Part shown: positions 11,931-22,719 of the stretch, in pieces | Position numbering within the stretch: the stretch's first letter is position 1 | Layout: every line of letters starts with the position of its first letter | Assembly: GCA_036250195.1 (NCBI GenBank) | Contig: JAVHZZ010000005.1 | Coordinates: forward strand, 72,124,005 to 72,188,004 | Direction: 5' to 3' | Origin: Mixophyes australis | Taxonomy: Eukaryota; Chordata; Amphibia; Anura; Limnodynastidae | DNA: 64,000 bases | Made by a program: the position numbers and the translations under genes | Notes under the pieces: generated by a model | Databases searched by the model: none | Told to the model about the DNA's origin: nothing | The model's input: the letters and a program-made list of their open reading frames with translations, nothing else

Positions 11931-12952
11931 ATTTTAGATTTAATTTTTTGTCGAACCCTGTTTTCATCATTGTTAAAACAGGTGTATGTTAATTAGATAA
12001 GGAGTAGATTTCACCAAAATGAGGTTTATCAACCAAAACAGACTAGTGCTAGATTAACTGGTGAATCCGTGGGTTGCGAGTGATGGTAAACTCGTCAAAA
12101 AAGTATAATAAAGTACTCATACCTAAGTGAAATGTCCTTTAAGGACTGTTTTTCTTCTCATGTCATGTCCAGGAAGAAGAAATATGAGGCTGACCTTCTT
12201 TTTCATACCCGTGCCTGCTTTATTTTTCAGAATCCCAATGCAAGTGAATGGAAAGGCATTTTACAAGTATATTAGTACATTAACTTAAGCATCAAAATGC
12301 TTTAGACATGGTCCATAAAATAACCTGTCTGTCTAGACATAGCCTAAATGATGTATTTTAAATGATGTATTTTAAGTATATGTCAGCAAAAAATAATGTA
12401 GTAAGAATTTGATTGTAAGCAATCTCAGATTGAGAGATACACATGTAAAAACACAATTGTGATTAATCAACTTTAAAAGCTTTCCTGCTTCCTTTATTGT
12501 CCATTAAATGTCAACAGTTAGCTTGACTAATCTCTGTGTTAATTTACACCTATCCGATTTTTTTTTTTGCATTTAAACACATGACAAGTACATAAAAAAT
12601 AAATTTAAAAGTTAATGGTGCCGTTCCTACCCTCGCAATTTAAAATGATTATGTTGATTTCATGTACTACCAATGAAATAGATTGTGCCAGGAACTAAAC
12701 GTAATTTTTTGAGAAAATTTACACAAAACTAAAATATCTTTGCTTTGTTTTTGTTTGCATTCAAAATCAAATATTATTTATAGAAAAGTAATTTCCCAAA
12801 TCAATTATTTTCCCTATAGTTCAAAAGATAAAATAAAATGCCATTGATTATCTAATAATTTAATAACATTTTATTCTTTATTATTATCATTGACTATACT
12901 ATCTGTTGATATAAAATAAAAACTTATGCTCATGCTCAACATGGTACCCATT
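11931..12952. other. AT-rich spacer
   Basis: Very AT-rich, with a small direct repeat (AAATGATGTATTTTA at about 12347-12376). No gene or element recognised. Confidence 0.5.
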
Positions 12953-12960
12953 ATCTAATG

Positions 12961-13108
12961 CAGGCCTGGCCAACCTGTGACATACCAGGGGTTGTGAAAC
13001 TACAAATCCCAGCATGCTTTGCAAGTAGAAAGCCAGTCGGTAGATGGCAGGGCATGCTAGGATTTATAGTTTTACAACACTTGCAGCGCCACAGGTTGGC
13101 CAGGCCAG
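12961..13108. mobile_element. hAT MITE, 148 bp, with exact 8-bp TSD
   Basis: Ends are inverted repeats (CAGGCCTGGCCAACCTGTG at left, mirrored by CACAGGTTGGCCAGGCCAG at right). The flanks carry a perfect 8-bp duplication ATCTAATG at 12953-12960 and 13109-13116, the hallmark of hAT insertion. The inner arms share the TAGCATGCC/CAGCATGC type sequence. Non-coding. Confidence 0.92.
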
Positions 13109-13116
13109 ATCTAATG

Positions 13117-13694
13117 GATCAGTTATTTGAAACAGGCTTGGTGCTACAGACGGAGATGACTTTATGGTGGCATTTAACTCCTCAATTAGAGATAAATTTT
13201 GAACCATTTCAATTGAAAATAATGGATGTGGCCATTACAGAAACTTACTAATCTAGCCTTTGGTACTGGGTTTGAAAATAAACTTCTAAGCAGATATGTA
13301 CTGTAATGTCAATTTGTCTAAAAAGAATTTGTTTCACTTGGATGGTTATCCAAATCTTTTCAGTTACACACGTCTGTAGTTTCGTGCAGACTTATTTGTG
13401 CAAAGCTTGTTCCATTATGCTGAAAAGCTGTTTGTTATGATGGTAAAGATTATCAAAATAATTCAAGATGTTATAAATTAAATTGTGAACAATGCAATTG
13501 ATAAAGTGTTGCAATATAGACAATGCACTACTCAGATCAAGATGAGTAACTGGATTTCTTTTTCCTACATAAGGATTATATCTATAAGGTGTTTTTCACA
13601 TACAATGTACTTTTTCCATCATGTAATATATGTGGGGCAGGGATTACAAAAAAAGATTATCTTACCATGCTGGTCACTCCCTTTTAGGAACTTA
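13117..13694. other. Spacer, nothing recognised
   Basis: The small open frame at 13485-13730 runs into the next MITE and has no domain. Confidence 0.5.
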
Positions 13695-14178
13695 GGGCCT
13701 GATTCATTAAGGCACGTAAAAAGAACGTAAATTGCAGTTTTATTTAACAACTCACATAAATAGGGCATACTCACGTCTGTATGCAACTAAGAGCAGAACT
13801 AAAGATACGCCTTTTGATGAAGACGAGTGGAGGTGTACTCTGCTCTAACAGACAATACATTGCAGAATATGTCCAATACATATGTGGAATATAAATTTAC
13901 AAAAAAAAGCACAGAAAAAAAAATCAATTAATGTCACCTGTTAATATTGTCATTATGTTAAAACATTAAAAAAAAATGTTTTAATTCCCCCCCCCCCCCT
14001 AAAATACATTTATTAAGATGTTCTGAATTTCTGCTGTACATAAAATACATTTTTACAGTTGATCCTGATTGCAAACGTGACCATTAATACTAGTATAGTC
14101 CAGGTAGTCCAGTTCTGGGCATGCACAGAGTGAATTTACGAAAAATACGGCATTTACGTTCCTTAATGAATCAGGCCC
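13695..14178. mobile_element. Harbinger-like MITE, family C
   Basis: Same outer ends as family B (GGGCCTGATTCATTAAGG and its mirror) but different subterminal arms, with ACGTAAA motifs on both sides. Contains an A-rich tract and a C run near 13988. Flanks are TTA and TTT, an imperfect 3-bp duplication. Confidence 0.75.
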
Positions 14179-14182
14179 TTTA

Positions 14183-14356
14183 GGGAATTTTTATTAAACT
14201 GCGGGTTTGAAAAAGTGGAGATGCTGCCTATAGCAACCAATCAGATTCTAGCTGTTATTTTGTAGAATGTACTAAATAAATGATAACTAGAATCTGATTG
14301 GCTGCTATAGGCAACATTTCCACTTTATCAGACCCGCAGCTTGATAAATTTACACC
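14183..14356. mobile_element. Palindromic MITE, family A copy 3
   Basis: Inverted repeat with TTAAACTGCGGGTTTGAAAA at left and its mirror at right. It lies only 4 bp from the family C element. Confidence 0.8.
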
Positions 14357-15985
14357 TTAGTGTGCATCAATTGAGCAGAGAGCACTTGTGTAGCACAGCA
14401 GAGAAGTACAGTGAGGATATTTGTACAGTGAGGGTATATCCTTGTGTCGTACTCTTGCACATCTCCGATGGATAATATAACAGTATGGATTATACCTGTA
14501 AGCATATGAAAAGCTCAGAAATGTATCTTCATATTTTCTATAGTCCTGGCCCAAATATATATTTTTATGGAAAATGTATTTTGGGTGGAGAACCCTATAC
14601 ACTTCCAGCAAGCTTAGAATATGTAAAGAAAAGGTTTGTCATACTTTTTTAGCCAGGACCCAAATTTTGTGGCTACATCAACTGCATGATCCATAGGTTG
14701 AAAACCGCTCCATTAGTTTAAAATACTTGTTAAGTGGTTCCAGTTTCTGCAGTTATTGTGAAATAAGAGATCCCTTTAGGATGTATTTACATGTGTGCAT
14801 TTACTCACTCTTAGACCAATGTCAGGGTCAAGAGGATGCCACCTGAGTAAGAGAAACCAGGTATAGCTAAATCCTTGGCTGTGACCACACCGTAAATCTG
14901 TGAAAACGTTTTTAAGAATTAGGAGAATATTAGAATAAATGAGAGAACACAAAATATAGTGTAGTAACAGTGTAGTAATTCACACCACCAGGGAATATAT
15001 GCACTTACTTGGTTCCTGTCAAGCTCCTATTGTATTTATGGGTTTGTCCCAGTAGCAGGAGACAATGCAACAGTTGGTGAAATTATAGTAGATATGTACT
15101 GGAATACTTTCACAGAACAGATTAATCCTTTGTGCAAACACAAATGTCAACACAAAAAGTCTCTATATCTTTTTATCCTTTCCATGTTCACAGTAGAAGG
15201 AGTAAAGCAATGAATCAAATGTGCAAACATCAATAACAACAAAAAGTATTTGTACCTTTTGGGTACTGCAATGTCCACCATGGACCGAGCATAGAATAAC
15301 AATTGCCACCCGAAATAAAAATATAAACACCTCCTCATAGCATAGTAAAGTGTGTCACACTTTAATGGTATACATGTTAAAATCTCATATATCAATAGAG
15401 AAATGGAAAATTAGCTTGACAGACTTTGCTTTTAGCAGGGATCAGGTCTCTTCCCTTGATTCACATGTATGTTTCTGGAGCCATGTGCACTTGGAGGCTT
15501 ATCATGGGTGAATAATGGAGAGTGAAGCCATCTTCTATTTAAATTTCAAATGAAAAAATGCAATCCAATGCAGGAAGCTGTCCTATGCATTTCATTTTTG
15601 CTATTTCATATTAATAACTAAATCAATCACATTTCCAATTAGTTAACCTCCCCCAACTGTGTGGAGGCCTGTAAGCAACCACCACAATGATCAGCCTCTG
15701 GGAACCTTGCTCTTGGATGATTCAATTCAATAACCATTACCCCTTTGGGAACCTGCCCTTAGGCAATACTTGTTTCCATACCGCCAGGCTGCCTTACAGA
15801 GTAGGGTCATCCAAAAAAACAAAGACACCTTGAGAACCTCACACAGCAAACAGAACTGACTGCTCAAATCTGTGCAAACTGACATACACTAACTATCCTC
15901 TCCTCTTCATCTCAAATCTCTGAAGAACATTAGGGTAGTCAAATCTCTTTCAAAACTTCCCCTAACTTCAGTGCATAGTTACATT
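14357..15985. other. Spacer; perhaps the distal part of the DIRS remnant
   Basis: No element is firmly recognised from 14360 to 15400. From about 15400 to 15990 the sequence may be the 3' part of the minus-strand DIRS element, but no catalytic His-x-x-Arg block could be read. Confidence 0.3.
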
Positions 15986-15995
15986 GCAGCTCAAT

Positions 15996-16376
15996 GTTAC
16001 TTGTTTTTGATCTGCACACTAACTCCCCATTTCTCAATGCCCCAACAAAAAGGCTGAGATAACACCAAATGAAATAGCTTCACCTCATACTGGTTATAGA
16101 AGCATATCTGTCCCAATACTGTTCATTTTGATTTTAAATTCTCCTTGCTTCTCTTCTCCCCTTACCCTTTCTATAACCTTTCAGGGCCTGGCCAACTATG
16201 ATCTCCTTGGTCAAATCCTTCCCACCCAGAAATGCCAATTGAGCCATGTGCTGCTTTAATGGAACAGACATGACCTCACTGGAGAACATGCTCTTGGTCC
16301 TTCTTGTAACCACCCACCTCTGTAACTCATTAGCTATTCTGTTCTCCACCCCTGGCACATGTTCCCCTTTAGACAT
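15996..16376 (-). pseudogene. DIRS-like RNase H tail and tyrosine recombinase, broken
   Basis: One 80-codon frame (16376 down to 16134) starts in the RNase H tail, HVPGVENRIANELQRW, corresponding to the usual HIPG-N-IAD-LSR block. It runs into the recombinase N-terminal region, ending QALKGYRKGKGRREARRI. After a frame break, 16053-15996 reads FVGALRNGELVCRSKT, matching the block around the first catalytic arginine of DIRS-type recombinases. The later His/Arg and Tyr blocks were not identified. Assignment rests on motif recognition only. Confidence 0.65.
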
Positions 16377-16650
16377 AATAAAATGTGATGTCCCAGCAGG
16401 TTAATAACCAGAGCCGATGATGAGGATAAATTGTTAATGGCCATCACCACACTCCTATTTTCTCAAATGCATACTCTCCTGTCTTTGAAGCTTTTACCCC
16501 ATAGTTCCACAGTCAACACTACTAGGAAAAGTTCAAACAGCGCCAAATTACTTATTAATCCCAACTTATTTAATTTATCTGGTCATTTAATATTATACCA
16601 TTTGACTTGGATGTATGCCTAAACCACACTGCTCCTGCTTGCATTCGTAA
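16372..16650 (-). pseudogene. DIRS-like RNase H fragment
   Basis: Minus-strand reading with stops: NASRSS near 16640, LGLISNLALFELFLVVLTVE then LWGKSFKDRRVC (16562-16467), and INNLSSSSALVINLLGHHIL (16440-16378). This follows the RNase H pattern of DIRS elements: LELFPIVVAL, then a stretch around the catalytic Asp-Asn, then INK-SS. The catalytic DN dipeptide itself is lost. Confidence 0.6.
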
Positions 16651-16839
16651 ATATTCATATTTATACGTTGTTAACCACCTCAGCTTGCCCTTCTTAACTC
16701 CTATTATTTCATCCTGTATCCTTAAATCCTTAAATCTGCTCTCATCTCCTCTGACACCCTATTGTCTTTTTCGCCATCCTGCAGAAAAAGATCTCTCATA
16801 GAGGTCATTCTATTTTAAATATTTAGCATATGAAGAAGA

Positions 16840-17000
16840 GAATGCATCGATTGTAAAGTAGCTTTACTAGCTGACCTTTCACGTGCTCAATTTTAGGTAA
16901 CACACTAGAGATATGCAACCCTTCTAATGCTGGCCATTCAAAGGAGCCCACATTCTCCCAAGTACCTCATCACTCATTAATTTCTCCCTAACCGCTCTTG
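16840..17000 (-). pseudogene. DIRS-like reverse transcriptase start, truncated
   Basis: Reads REKLMSDEVLGRMWAPLNG (about 16992-16935), followed across a stop by a region matching the LRISPLGVIPKK stretch. This is the conserved start of DIRS RT. The distance to RNase H is far too short for a full RT, so the palm with the catalytic aspartates has been deleted. Confidence 0.55.
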
Positions 17001-17180
17001 GTAATCCCTATCTGACATCATATTCCTCTGTACATTTAACGTTCTGGATTCCCTCTAACTATCCTTAAACTCATTTTCCAGCAACATTGCTGTCTCCCTA
17101 TCGGTGTATCTTGCAAGACAATGTGTCTCTTCTTACCCGTGTCATGCCTTTTTCCAGTAGATTCCCCATGTTTTGCCTTC

Positions 17181-17249
17181 CCTTCTTAAAACACTTGGCA
17201 GGTTGGTGGCTGTCTCAACACTCTGAACATTCATGTCTGAATCTGCAGG
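17181..17249 (-). pseudogene. DIRS-like gag cysteine/histidine knuckle
   Basis: Minus-strand reading CRFRHECSEC, stop, then DSHQPAKCFKKGR. It resembles the C-terminal zinc-binding knuckle of vertebrate DIRS gag proteins and lies at the right place upstream of RT. Confidence 0.5.
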
Positions 17250-18432
17250 AAGGTCTCCCTTTATTATCCGTCATTAGACAGCCAGCATTTTTCACTACTT
17301 TAAGTCACCTACATGCCTGACATGCCTAAAGGCCCTGGAAAAGGCTGCTGCCACCATTTCCTCCTACAGATGCTAATGTCCATGTTGTCTCTTTCTGGAC
17401 GGGAAATGTTCCTTAGTATGAAGTGTTCATCATAATGTAATCAGCCTTGATTCCAAAAGACCCTTTAATCCACCCCTATTGTATCCATGCAGTTTTTGAA
17501 CTTATTTTCCCCAATCACCCTAGCCAAAATTGTAAATGTTTGGGACCTATTCACAAACATGCTAGGCATTAGCATATATCAACCTACATTCTGTTTTCAG
17601 CCCATCCCACTTAGTCCAATTTAAATCTCGCCAATGGGAGTTAGGAAAATATCTCCTCATATACTTCTCTTCAAATCCTTTTCTCCACTTCCTGCTTGAG
17701 GACGGCTCCTAATTCCTCTTTAAAGCAAACATTTAGCCTCCATCTAGCCAAATCTGACAATTTGCCATGTTCCCTCAATGGAGTCTCTTGACCCACTTTC
17801 TGATATCCTGAGACTCACTCTACATTATGTTTTACTTCCAAATTTCCCAGATTCTTCCTTTTTGTCCCCTTGTCCCCACTGACCCTGATCACTTACCTCA
17901 GCTAGAGCTATTTGTGATCGAGCCCTTACTAGGAATTGAGTACTTGCCATCATTGTGGATGGTTGTAGTATTCCTAAAGGATTACCAACAGGGCCGGACT
18001 GGCCATCTGGCACTCCTGGCAAATGCCAGAAGGGCCGATGGCTAAATGGGGCGGTCCGACACTTCCTGGCTTCCTGGTGGCTGGCTCCTCCCCAGGAACC
18101 GATGGATGATGGCTCCTCCGCTCCCTTAAAAACACTATGTATTGCTCATTATTGCGCTGTAATGTTCCTTGCATATTAATTAAGAGGAAAAAACACTGCT
18201 TGTCATAAATTTTATCTGTGATTGTGTCAATATATCTATTTTTGTTTGCATTGTAAATGGTGTATTAAGCTGCTCCTGGGACTCACACTCTCAGTATGTG
18301 ATATGCTGTACCAATATTTATTTGTGAACGAATTTTTGTCTGGGCACTACCAGGGCCGGATTTACCGCTAGACAACCTAGGGCCCAGCGGTCCCAGGGGG
18401 GCCCTCCCCGACATCCGTCCCTGTAATTAAAT

Positions 18433-18533
18433 TAGGTTCTATCCTTCTGTTCTCTACAGAGAGTCAGTCATGTCTATATCATATATATATATGGACATGA
18501 CTGACTCACTAAGAGAACACAAGGATAGAACGT
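18433..18533. repeat. Long hairpin around a short (TA)n
   Basis: Arms of about 45 bases, GTTCTATCCTT...CAGTCATGTC and its mirror GACATGACTG...AAGGATAGAAC, flank a TA-rich loop. The stem could be a small nested palindromic element or part of the host hAT. Confidence 0.75.
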
Positions 18534-18901
18534 CACTGCAGATAATATGATGAACCACATGTGGCAGATAACTTGCCTGCCCCGGCTGCAGCCTCTGTAA
18601 GGGGAGGTTTCAGCCTCCGGTCATAAGACGGCATGTGTTTGAGGCAGGGAGCACAAAACAAATGGGGTCCCGATGTTTCACCCCAATTTGCTGGGTTGTC
18701 TGCACCTATTTGTAGCCGGCAGCCGAGGCAGGATGTTCTGCTTATAATCGGCTGACCACATCTCGCATTAATCTCTTACAGATGATCCTTTCTGTGAGTG
18801 TCTTAATAGATGGGGGCTTGTAGTGTGTGGAGAGGACAAATATACAAAACAGAAAACATCAGTTACTTAAATAAAGGCAAAATAACTTTATAGCCCATAG
18901 T

Positions 18902-19285
18902 CAGGGCCGGATTAAGGGAATAGAAGCCCCTGGGCTAAGGGGGCCTCCATTCCCACGTGAGGGGCCCCCCTGTGATCCGAGCCACCCCCCCCTCCCCCGG
19001 TGATCCGAGCCGCCCCTCCCCCCGGCACTTACCTCCTTCTCCGGCGCGCTGTACACTCTTTACTGAGGAGGTCTCATGAGAGTGAGACTCACGAGATCTC
19101 CTCAGTAAGGAGAATACAGCGCGCCGGTGAAGTACTGCACGGAAAGTGTTCAACAGCACTGATCGGGCTGGGGGCGCCCCCGCCCCCGACCGATCAATAC
19201 TGCTGCTGAGCACTTTCAAGGGCCCCCTGGATGCCATAGGTCCCTGGGCTGTAGCCCAGTTAACCCTATGGTTAATCCGGCCCTG
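18902..19285. mobile_element. hAT MITE, 384 bp, with exact 8-bp TSD
   Basis: Ends CAGGGCCGGATTAAGG and its mirror TTAATCCGGCCCTG, flanked by a perfect duplication CCCATAGT (18894-18901 and 19286-19293). GC-rich interior with an inner palindrome around CTCATGAG at about 19050-19110. Non-coding. Confidence 0.93.
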
Positions 19286-19348
19286 CCCATAGTACTCTAC
19301 AAGGCAAGAGAGTGCTAAGAATCAAGGATGAAAAACTTTTCCCTAACT

Positions 19349-19460
19349 CAGGGGTCGGCAATCCCTGGCACTCCAAAGCCACTTTCACTTTCACTCTCAA
19401 GAGAAGATCGCAGAGCAGCATTTCGTCCCGGATCCCATTGCGGAGCTGACAAATTGTGTG
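19349..19460. mobile_element. Orphan hAT-like end
   Basis: CAGGGGTCGGCAATCCCTGG (19349 onward) resembles a common vertebrate hAT terminal repeat. No matching right end or duplication was found. Confidence 0.4.
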
Positions 19461-19484
19461 ATTGACCCTAGTCTCTGTGTGTGT

Positions 19485-19516
<32 letters not shown>

Positions 19517-19650
19517 CTGTGTGTATGTTTAGGAATTTAGACTGTAAGCTCCAATGTGGCAGGGACTGATGTGAGTGAGTTCTCTGTACAGCCTGCGGAA
19601 TCACTGGTGCTATATAAATAAATGGTAATGATGATGATGATGATGATGAG
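19461..19650 (+). mobile_element. SINE copy 2, 3' part
   Basis: Shares ATTGACCCTAGTCTCTGTG, a (TG)n, TTTAGACTGTAAGCTCC, GCAGGGACTGATGTGAGTG and a long GATGATGATG tail with the SINE at 52152. Only the 3' half is present. Confidence 0.8.
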
Positions 19651-19679
19651 AGGTGAGTCGCACACACAGCTGGTTAATG

Positions 19680-19870
19680 AGGTGTAATATTAGGGGCACT
19701 TGTGTGAGCATAATGGGTATTGGGGGCACTTATGTAGGGCATATTGTGTATTGGGGAATTAATGTGGGGCATAATGTGATTTGGGAGTACTTAGATGTGG
19801 CATTATGTGATATGGGGGCACTTAGATGTGGCATATGGGGCATAATTTGAACTAGGGCACTACTGTGTGA
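19680..19870. repeat. Minisatellite, about 30-bp unit
   Basis: Degenerate units of the type GGCATAATGTGATTTGGGGG followed by CACTT. The same array family recurs at 24254-24640. Confidence 0.7.
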
Positions 19871-19944
19871 ACGTTTATTTGTTGGTCCCATTACTACTGA
19901 TATCATGATACTAGCATAATAAAATGTAATTGTATATGTGTGTG

Positions 19945-19948
<4 letters not shown>

Positions 19949-19985
<37 letters not shown>
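19949..19985. repeat. (TA)n microsatellite at the PLE 5' edge
   Basis: A pure TA run directly abuts the first readable codon of the Penelope-like element. Confidence 0.9.
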
Positions 19986-19990
<5 letters not shown>

Positions 19991-21898
19991 TTAACAGCCA
20001 TAGAAACTCTAACTAATAACAAAGACCTAATTATTAAACAAGCGGACAAAGGGGGGGGCATTGTGTTGCTGGATAGACAAGCATATATTGAGGAAGCCGA
20101 GAGACTTCTAAGTGATGAAACATCATACACAAAATTACAAAAGGATCCAACGCCTGACTTTATATCCACTCTAAGGGACACCATCTTGAAGGGTCTACGA
20201 AAATATGTTCTAACTAAAGAAGAATATCAATATCTCCTAGTTTTGAACCCCATCATTCCTATATTTTACTATCTCCCGAAGATACATAAATCACTTGATA
20301 AACCTCCAGGGAGACCTATAATCGCTGGTATAGATTCTTTAACTTCTCATTCCTCAGAGTACGTAAATGTTTTTTTGAGCAAATATGTAACTAAATTAGA
20401 GTCCTATTTGAAAGACACAACTAGTGTACTTAACCTATTTGAAAATTTCAAATGGTGTCCAGAATATACATGGCTCACCATAGATGTGCAATCTCTCTAC
20501 ACAGCAATTGAACATGATAGAGGCATCAACGCATGCAGGGAGTTTTTAAATTCTGACCCCGATCTATCCCAAGACCATAAAGATTTTATTTGTGAGTTAA
20601 TTAATTTTATCCTTACTCATAATTATTTCAAATTTTTGGACAGCTTTTACCTCCAGACCTGTGGAACCGCGATGGGGACAATTTTTGCGCCAAGCTTCGC
20701 AAATCTGTTTATGGGAAGTTGGGAGAAAATATATATCTATAATCCTAACCCTTTCTCGAAGCACATTAAATTTTATAAGAGATACATAGATGACATTCTA
20801 ATGGTCTGGGAAGGAGATGATGATTCCATTAATTCATTTTTAACATACATTGATAATAATGACCACAATCTTAGATTCACTGCAAACCGCAATAAACATA
20901 ATATTGAGTTTTTAGATCTAGTCTTGACGGGCTCAGACAATGAAGTTGAAACCCAAAATTTCATCAAGACTGTTGATACTAACAGCTATCTACACTTCAA
21001 GAGCAGCCATGTTAATAGATGGAAAACAAATATCCCCTTTTCACAATTCTCCAGAATTAAGCGAAACTGTAGCAACGATTCCCAATGCAAAACCCAACTT
21101 TCCATATATGCACAACGCTTCCAAGATAGAGGATATCCTAAACATCTACTACTAGATGCTCTGAAAAAAACAGAGGAGACAAATAGGAATGAATTAATGC
21201 AGTATAAGAATAAGGAACCAAAAACTGGATATGTTCCGTTCATCACCAATTATAGCGTAGGTGAACGTAGGATCAGGTCAACATTAACCAAACACTGGGA
21301 AGTATTGAGAATGGATCCCATTCTAGCTAGTATCCTACCCACTAAACCTGATATTGTTTTCCGCAAGAGCAGAAACCTCAAAGACGCTCTAGCTCCCAGT
21401 ATGATACCAGAAAGTACCCTGAACACTAAAAAAACATTCCTGGAAATCAAGGGATTTAACAAATGCAATCACTGTAATATGTGCAAATATGCACATCCAG
21501 ACAAGAAAATATTCTATAATCATGACAACAGCATAAAATATGACATTAAACAATTCATGAATTGCCAAACATCATCCGTGATTTACCTATTAGAGTGCTC
21601 ATGTGGATTGAAGTATGTGGGCAAAACTAAAAGACCACTGAAATTGCGGATACAAGAGCATGTCCGCAATATAAAAAACCGAATAGAATCACATTCAGTA
21701 TCTAAACATTTCATTAACATACATAACTCAGACCCTAGTTCCCTTACGTTTAAAGGAATTGAAAATGTTCGATTAGGTCCAAGAGGGGGAGATATCCAGA
21801 CGAAGTTGTCTAGACGTGAGATGTTCTGGATTTTCCAATTAGGTACTTTGGCCCCTGCTGGTTTTAATGAAGGCTATGAGATTGCACCTTTTCTATGA
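19991..21898 (+). CDS. PLE reverse transcriptase-GIY-YIG endonuclease
   Basis: Open from 19991, with no ATG near the 5' edge, so the N-terminus is lost. It starts in the conserved block reading LIIKQADKGGGIVLLD. Counting from the GTG at 20063, visible parts are PKIHK (residue 72), RPIIAG, motif A TIDVQSLYTAI, motif B GTAMGTIFAPSFANLFM, the intact catalytic box YIDD (residue 241), FLDL, a cysteine cluster CNHCNMC, and a C-terminal GIY-YIG nuclease (VIYLLECSCGLKYVGKT, about 506-522, then LKLRIQEH). RT copies the element's RNA; GIY-YIG nicks the target. This fits the Penelope/Neptune group. No internal stop or frameshift occurs over 630 codons, unlike every other element here, so the insertion is fairly recent. 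Confidence 0.93.
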   Translation, partial: LTAIETLTNNKDLIIKQADKGGGIVLLDRQAYIEEAERLLSDETSYTKLQKDPTPDFISTLRDTILKGLRKYVLTKEEYQYLLVLNPIIPIFYYLPKIHKSLDKPPGRPIIAGIDSLTSHSSEYVNVFLSKYVTKLESYLKDTTSVLNLFENFKWCPEYTWLTIDVQSLYTAIEHDRGINACREFLNSDPDLSQDHKDFICELINFILTHNYFKFLDSFYLQTCGTAMGTIFAPSFANLFMGSWEKIYIYNPNPFSKHIKFYKRYIDDILMVWEGDDDSINSFLTYIDNNDHNLRFTANRNKHNIEFLDLVLTGSDNEVETQNFIKTVDTNSYLHFKSSHVNRWKTNIPFSQFSRIKRNCSNDSQCKTQLSIYAQRFQDRGYPKHLLLDALKKTEETNRNELMQYKNKEPKTGYVPFITNYSVGERRIRSTLTKHWEVLRMDPILASILPTKPDIVFRKSRNLKDALAPSMIPESTLNTKKTFLEIKGFNKCNHCNMCKYAHPDKKIFYNHDNSIKYDIKQFMNCQTSSVIYLLECSCGLKYVGKTKRPLKLRIQEHVRNIKNRIESHSVSKHFINIHNSDPSSLTFKGIENVRLGPRGGDIQTKLSRREMFWIFQLGTLAPAGFNEGYEIAPFL

Positions 21899-22550
21899 TC
21901 TTTTATGACTTTTATGTATTTTTATATGTATTTTTATATGTATTTTTATGTATTTTTATATGTTTTATGGTTTACTTTACCTGAACTATTCTCGTGCTAT
22001 GTGTTGTTTTAAGTTAACATTTTATAATGGTATACTCTATGATTGTAATGCATATCTGAGCCACTACCCTGTTACGATTAGGACATATTTATAATGACTC
22101 ACTTGCATATACTATATGTAATCTATCTTACCTTATTCATGCATTATTCTATATATATTTACTGTGTATTTTTAAATGTCTTATATATTATATTGTGTTC
22201 ACCTACATTAGATCCTTAGATCCCGATATCTATCACTATTTCCAGCACTTTAGCACCTGCACTAAGATGGCCGTTTTCTGGAGCCATTTATTCATATTTC
22301 CTTTACAAAGATGGCCACCGCCATCACCTGTACAAATATGGCCGACAAAAAGGTCATTCCACTAGAATTCCCCTTTACCAAGATGGCCACCGCCATGTAT
22401 TGCATTTAACTTTATCATAATCACTGTTAAATCTTCCCTCTCATCCTTGCACTATATCCCTCAACTACACCTTGAATAGCTGAATAGGAGACTGTCTGTG
22501 ATTAGTAAATCACGACAGTATCGTAGCCGCGCATGTGCAGTAAGACCGAT

Positions 22551-22626
22551 GGGTCGCGCATGCGCAGTTCGTCTAGCGCAATGCGCATGCGCAGTTCGTC
22601 TAGCGCAATGCGCATGCGCAAAATGG
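22551..22626. repeat. Tandem GC-rich repeat in the PLE 3' region
   Basis: GCGCATGCGCAGTTCGTCTA is repeated twice, with further degenerate GCGCATGCGCA units on each side. Confidence 0.75.
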
Positions 22627-22674
22627 CGATGCGCATTACTATAAATAATCCCTGGTTTTAGGCCACACTTATCA

Positions 22675-22715
22675 CCTCCTGAGGAAGTCCTGTTTGAGGA
22701 CGAAACGCGTAGAGG
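22675..22715 (+). ncRNA. Hammerhead-ribozyme-like motif
   Basis: Order fits a minimal type I hammerhead: stem I CCTC (22675), core CTGAGGA (22679-22685, matching CUGANGA), an extra A, stem II GTCCT-GTTTG-AGGAC (22687-22701), GAAA (22702-22705), the self-complementary ACGCGT forming a minimal stem III, a possible UA cleavage site, and stem I GAGG (22712-22715) pairing with CCTC. Published work reports hammerheads in Penelope-like elements. The extra A next to stem II departs from the strict core, so activity is uncertain. Confidence 0.6.
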
Positions 22716-22719
22716 CTTC

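Larger units (their letters stand above)
15990..17290 (-). mobile_element. DIRS-like retrotransposon remnant
   Basis: Minus strand. Pieces follow DIRS order: a gag-like cysteine/histidine knuckle, the start of reverse transcriptase, an RNase H block, and then a tyrosine recombinase. DIRS elements integrate with a tyrosine recombinase rather than a DDE integrase. The element may extend to about 17980, where an outer hAT end begins. Its split direct or inverted ends were not found. The pieces lie in different frames with stops, so the copy is dead. Confidence 0.7.

Noticed and set aside
19349..19460. A complete hAT element starting at CAGGGGTCGGCAATCC
   Set aside because: Only one end is visible. 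No mirror end or 8-bp duplication of CCCTAACT was found, so only an orphan end is reported.
20773..21468. Minus-strand and shifted open frames within the PLE gene
   Set aside because: They overlap an intact 636-codon frame with catalytic motifs.
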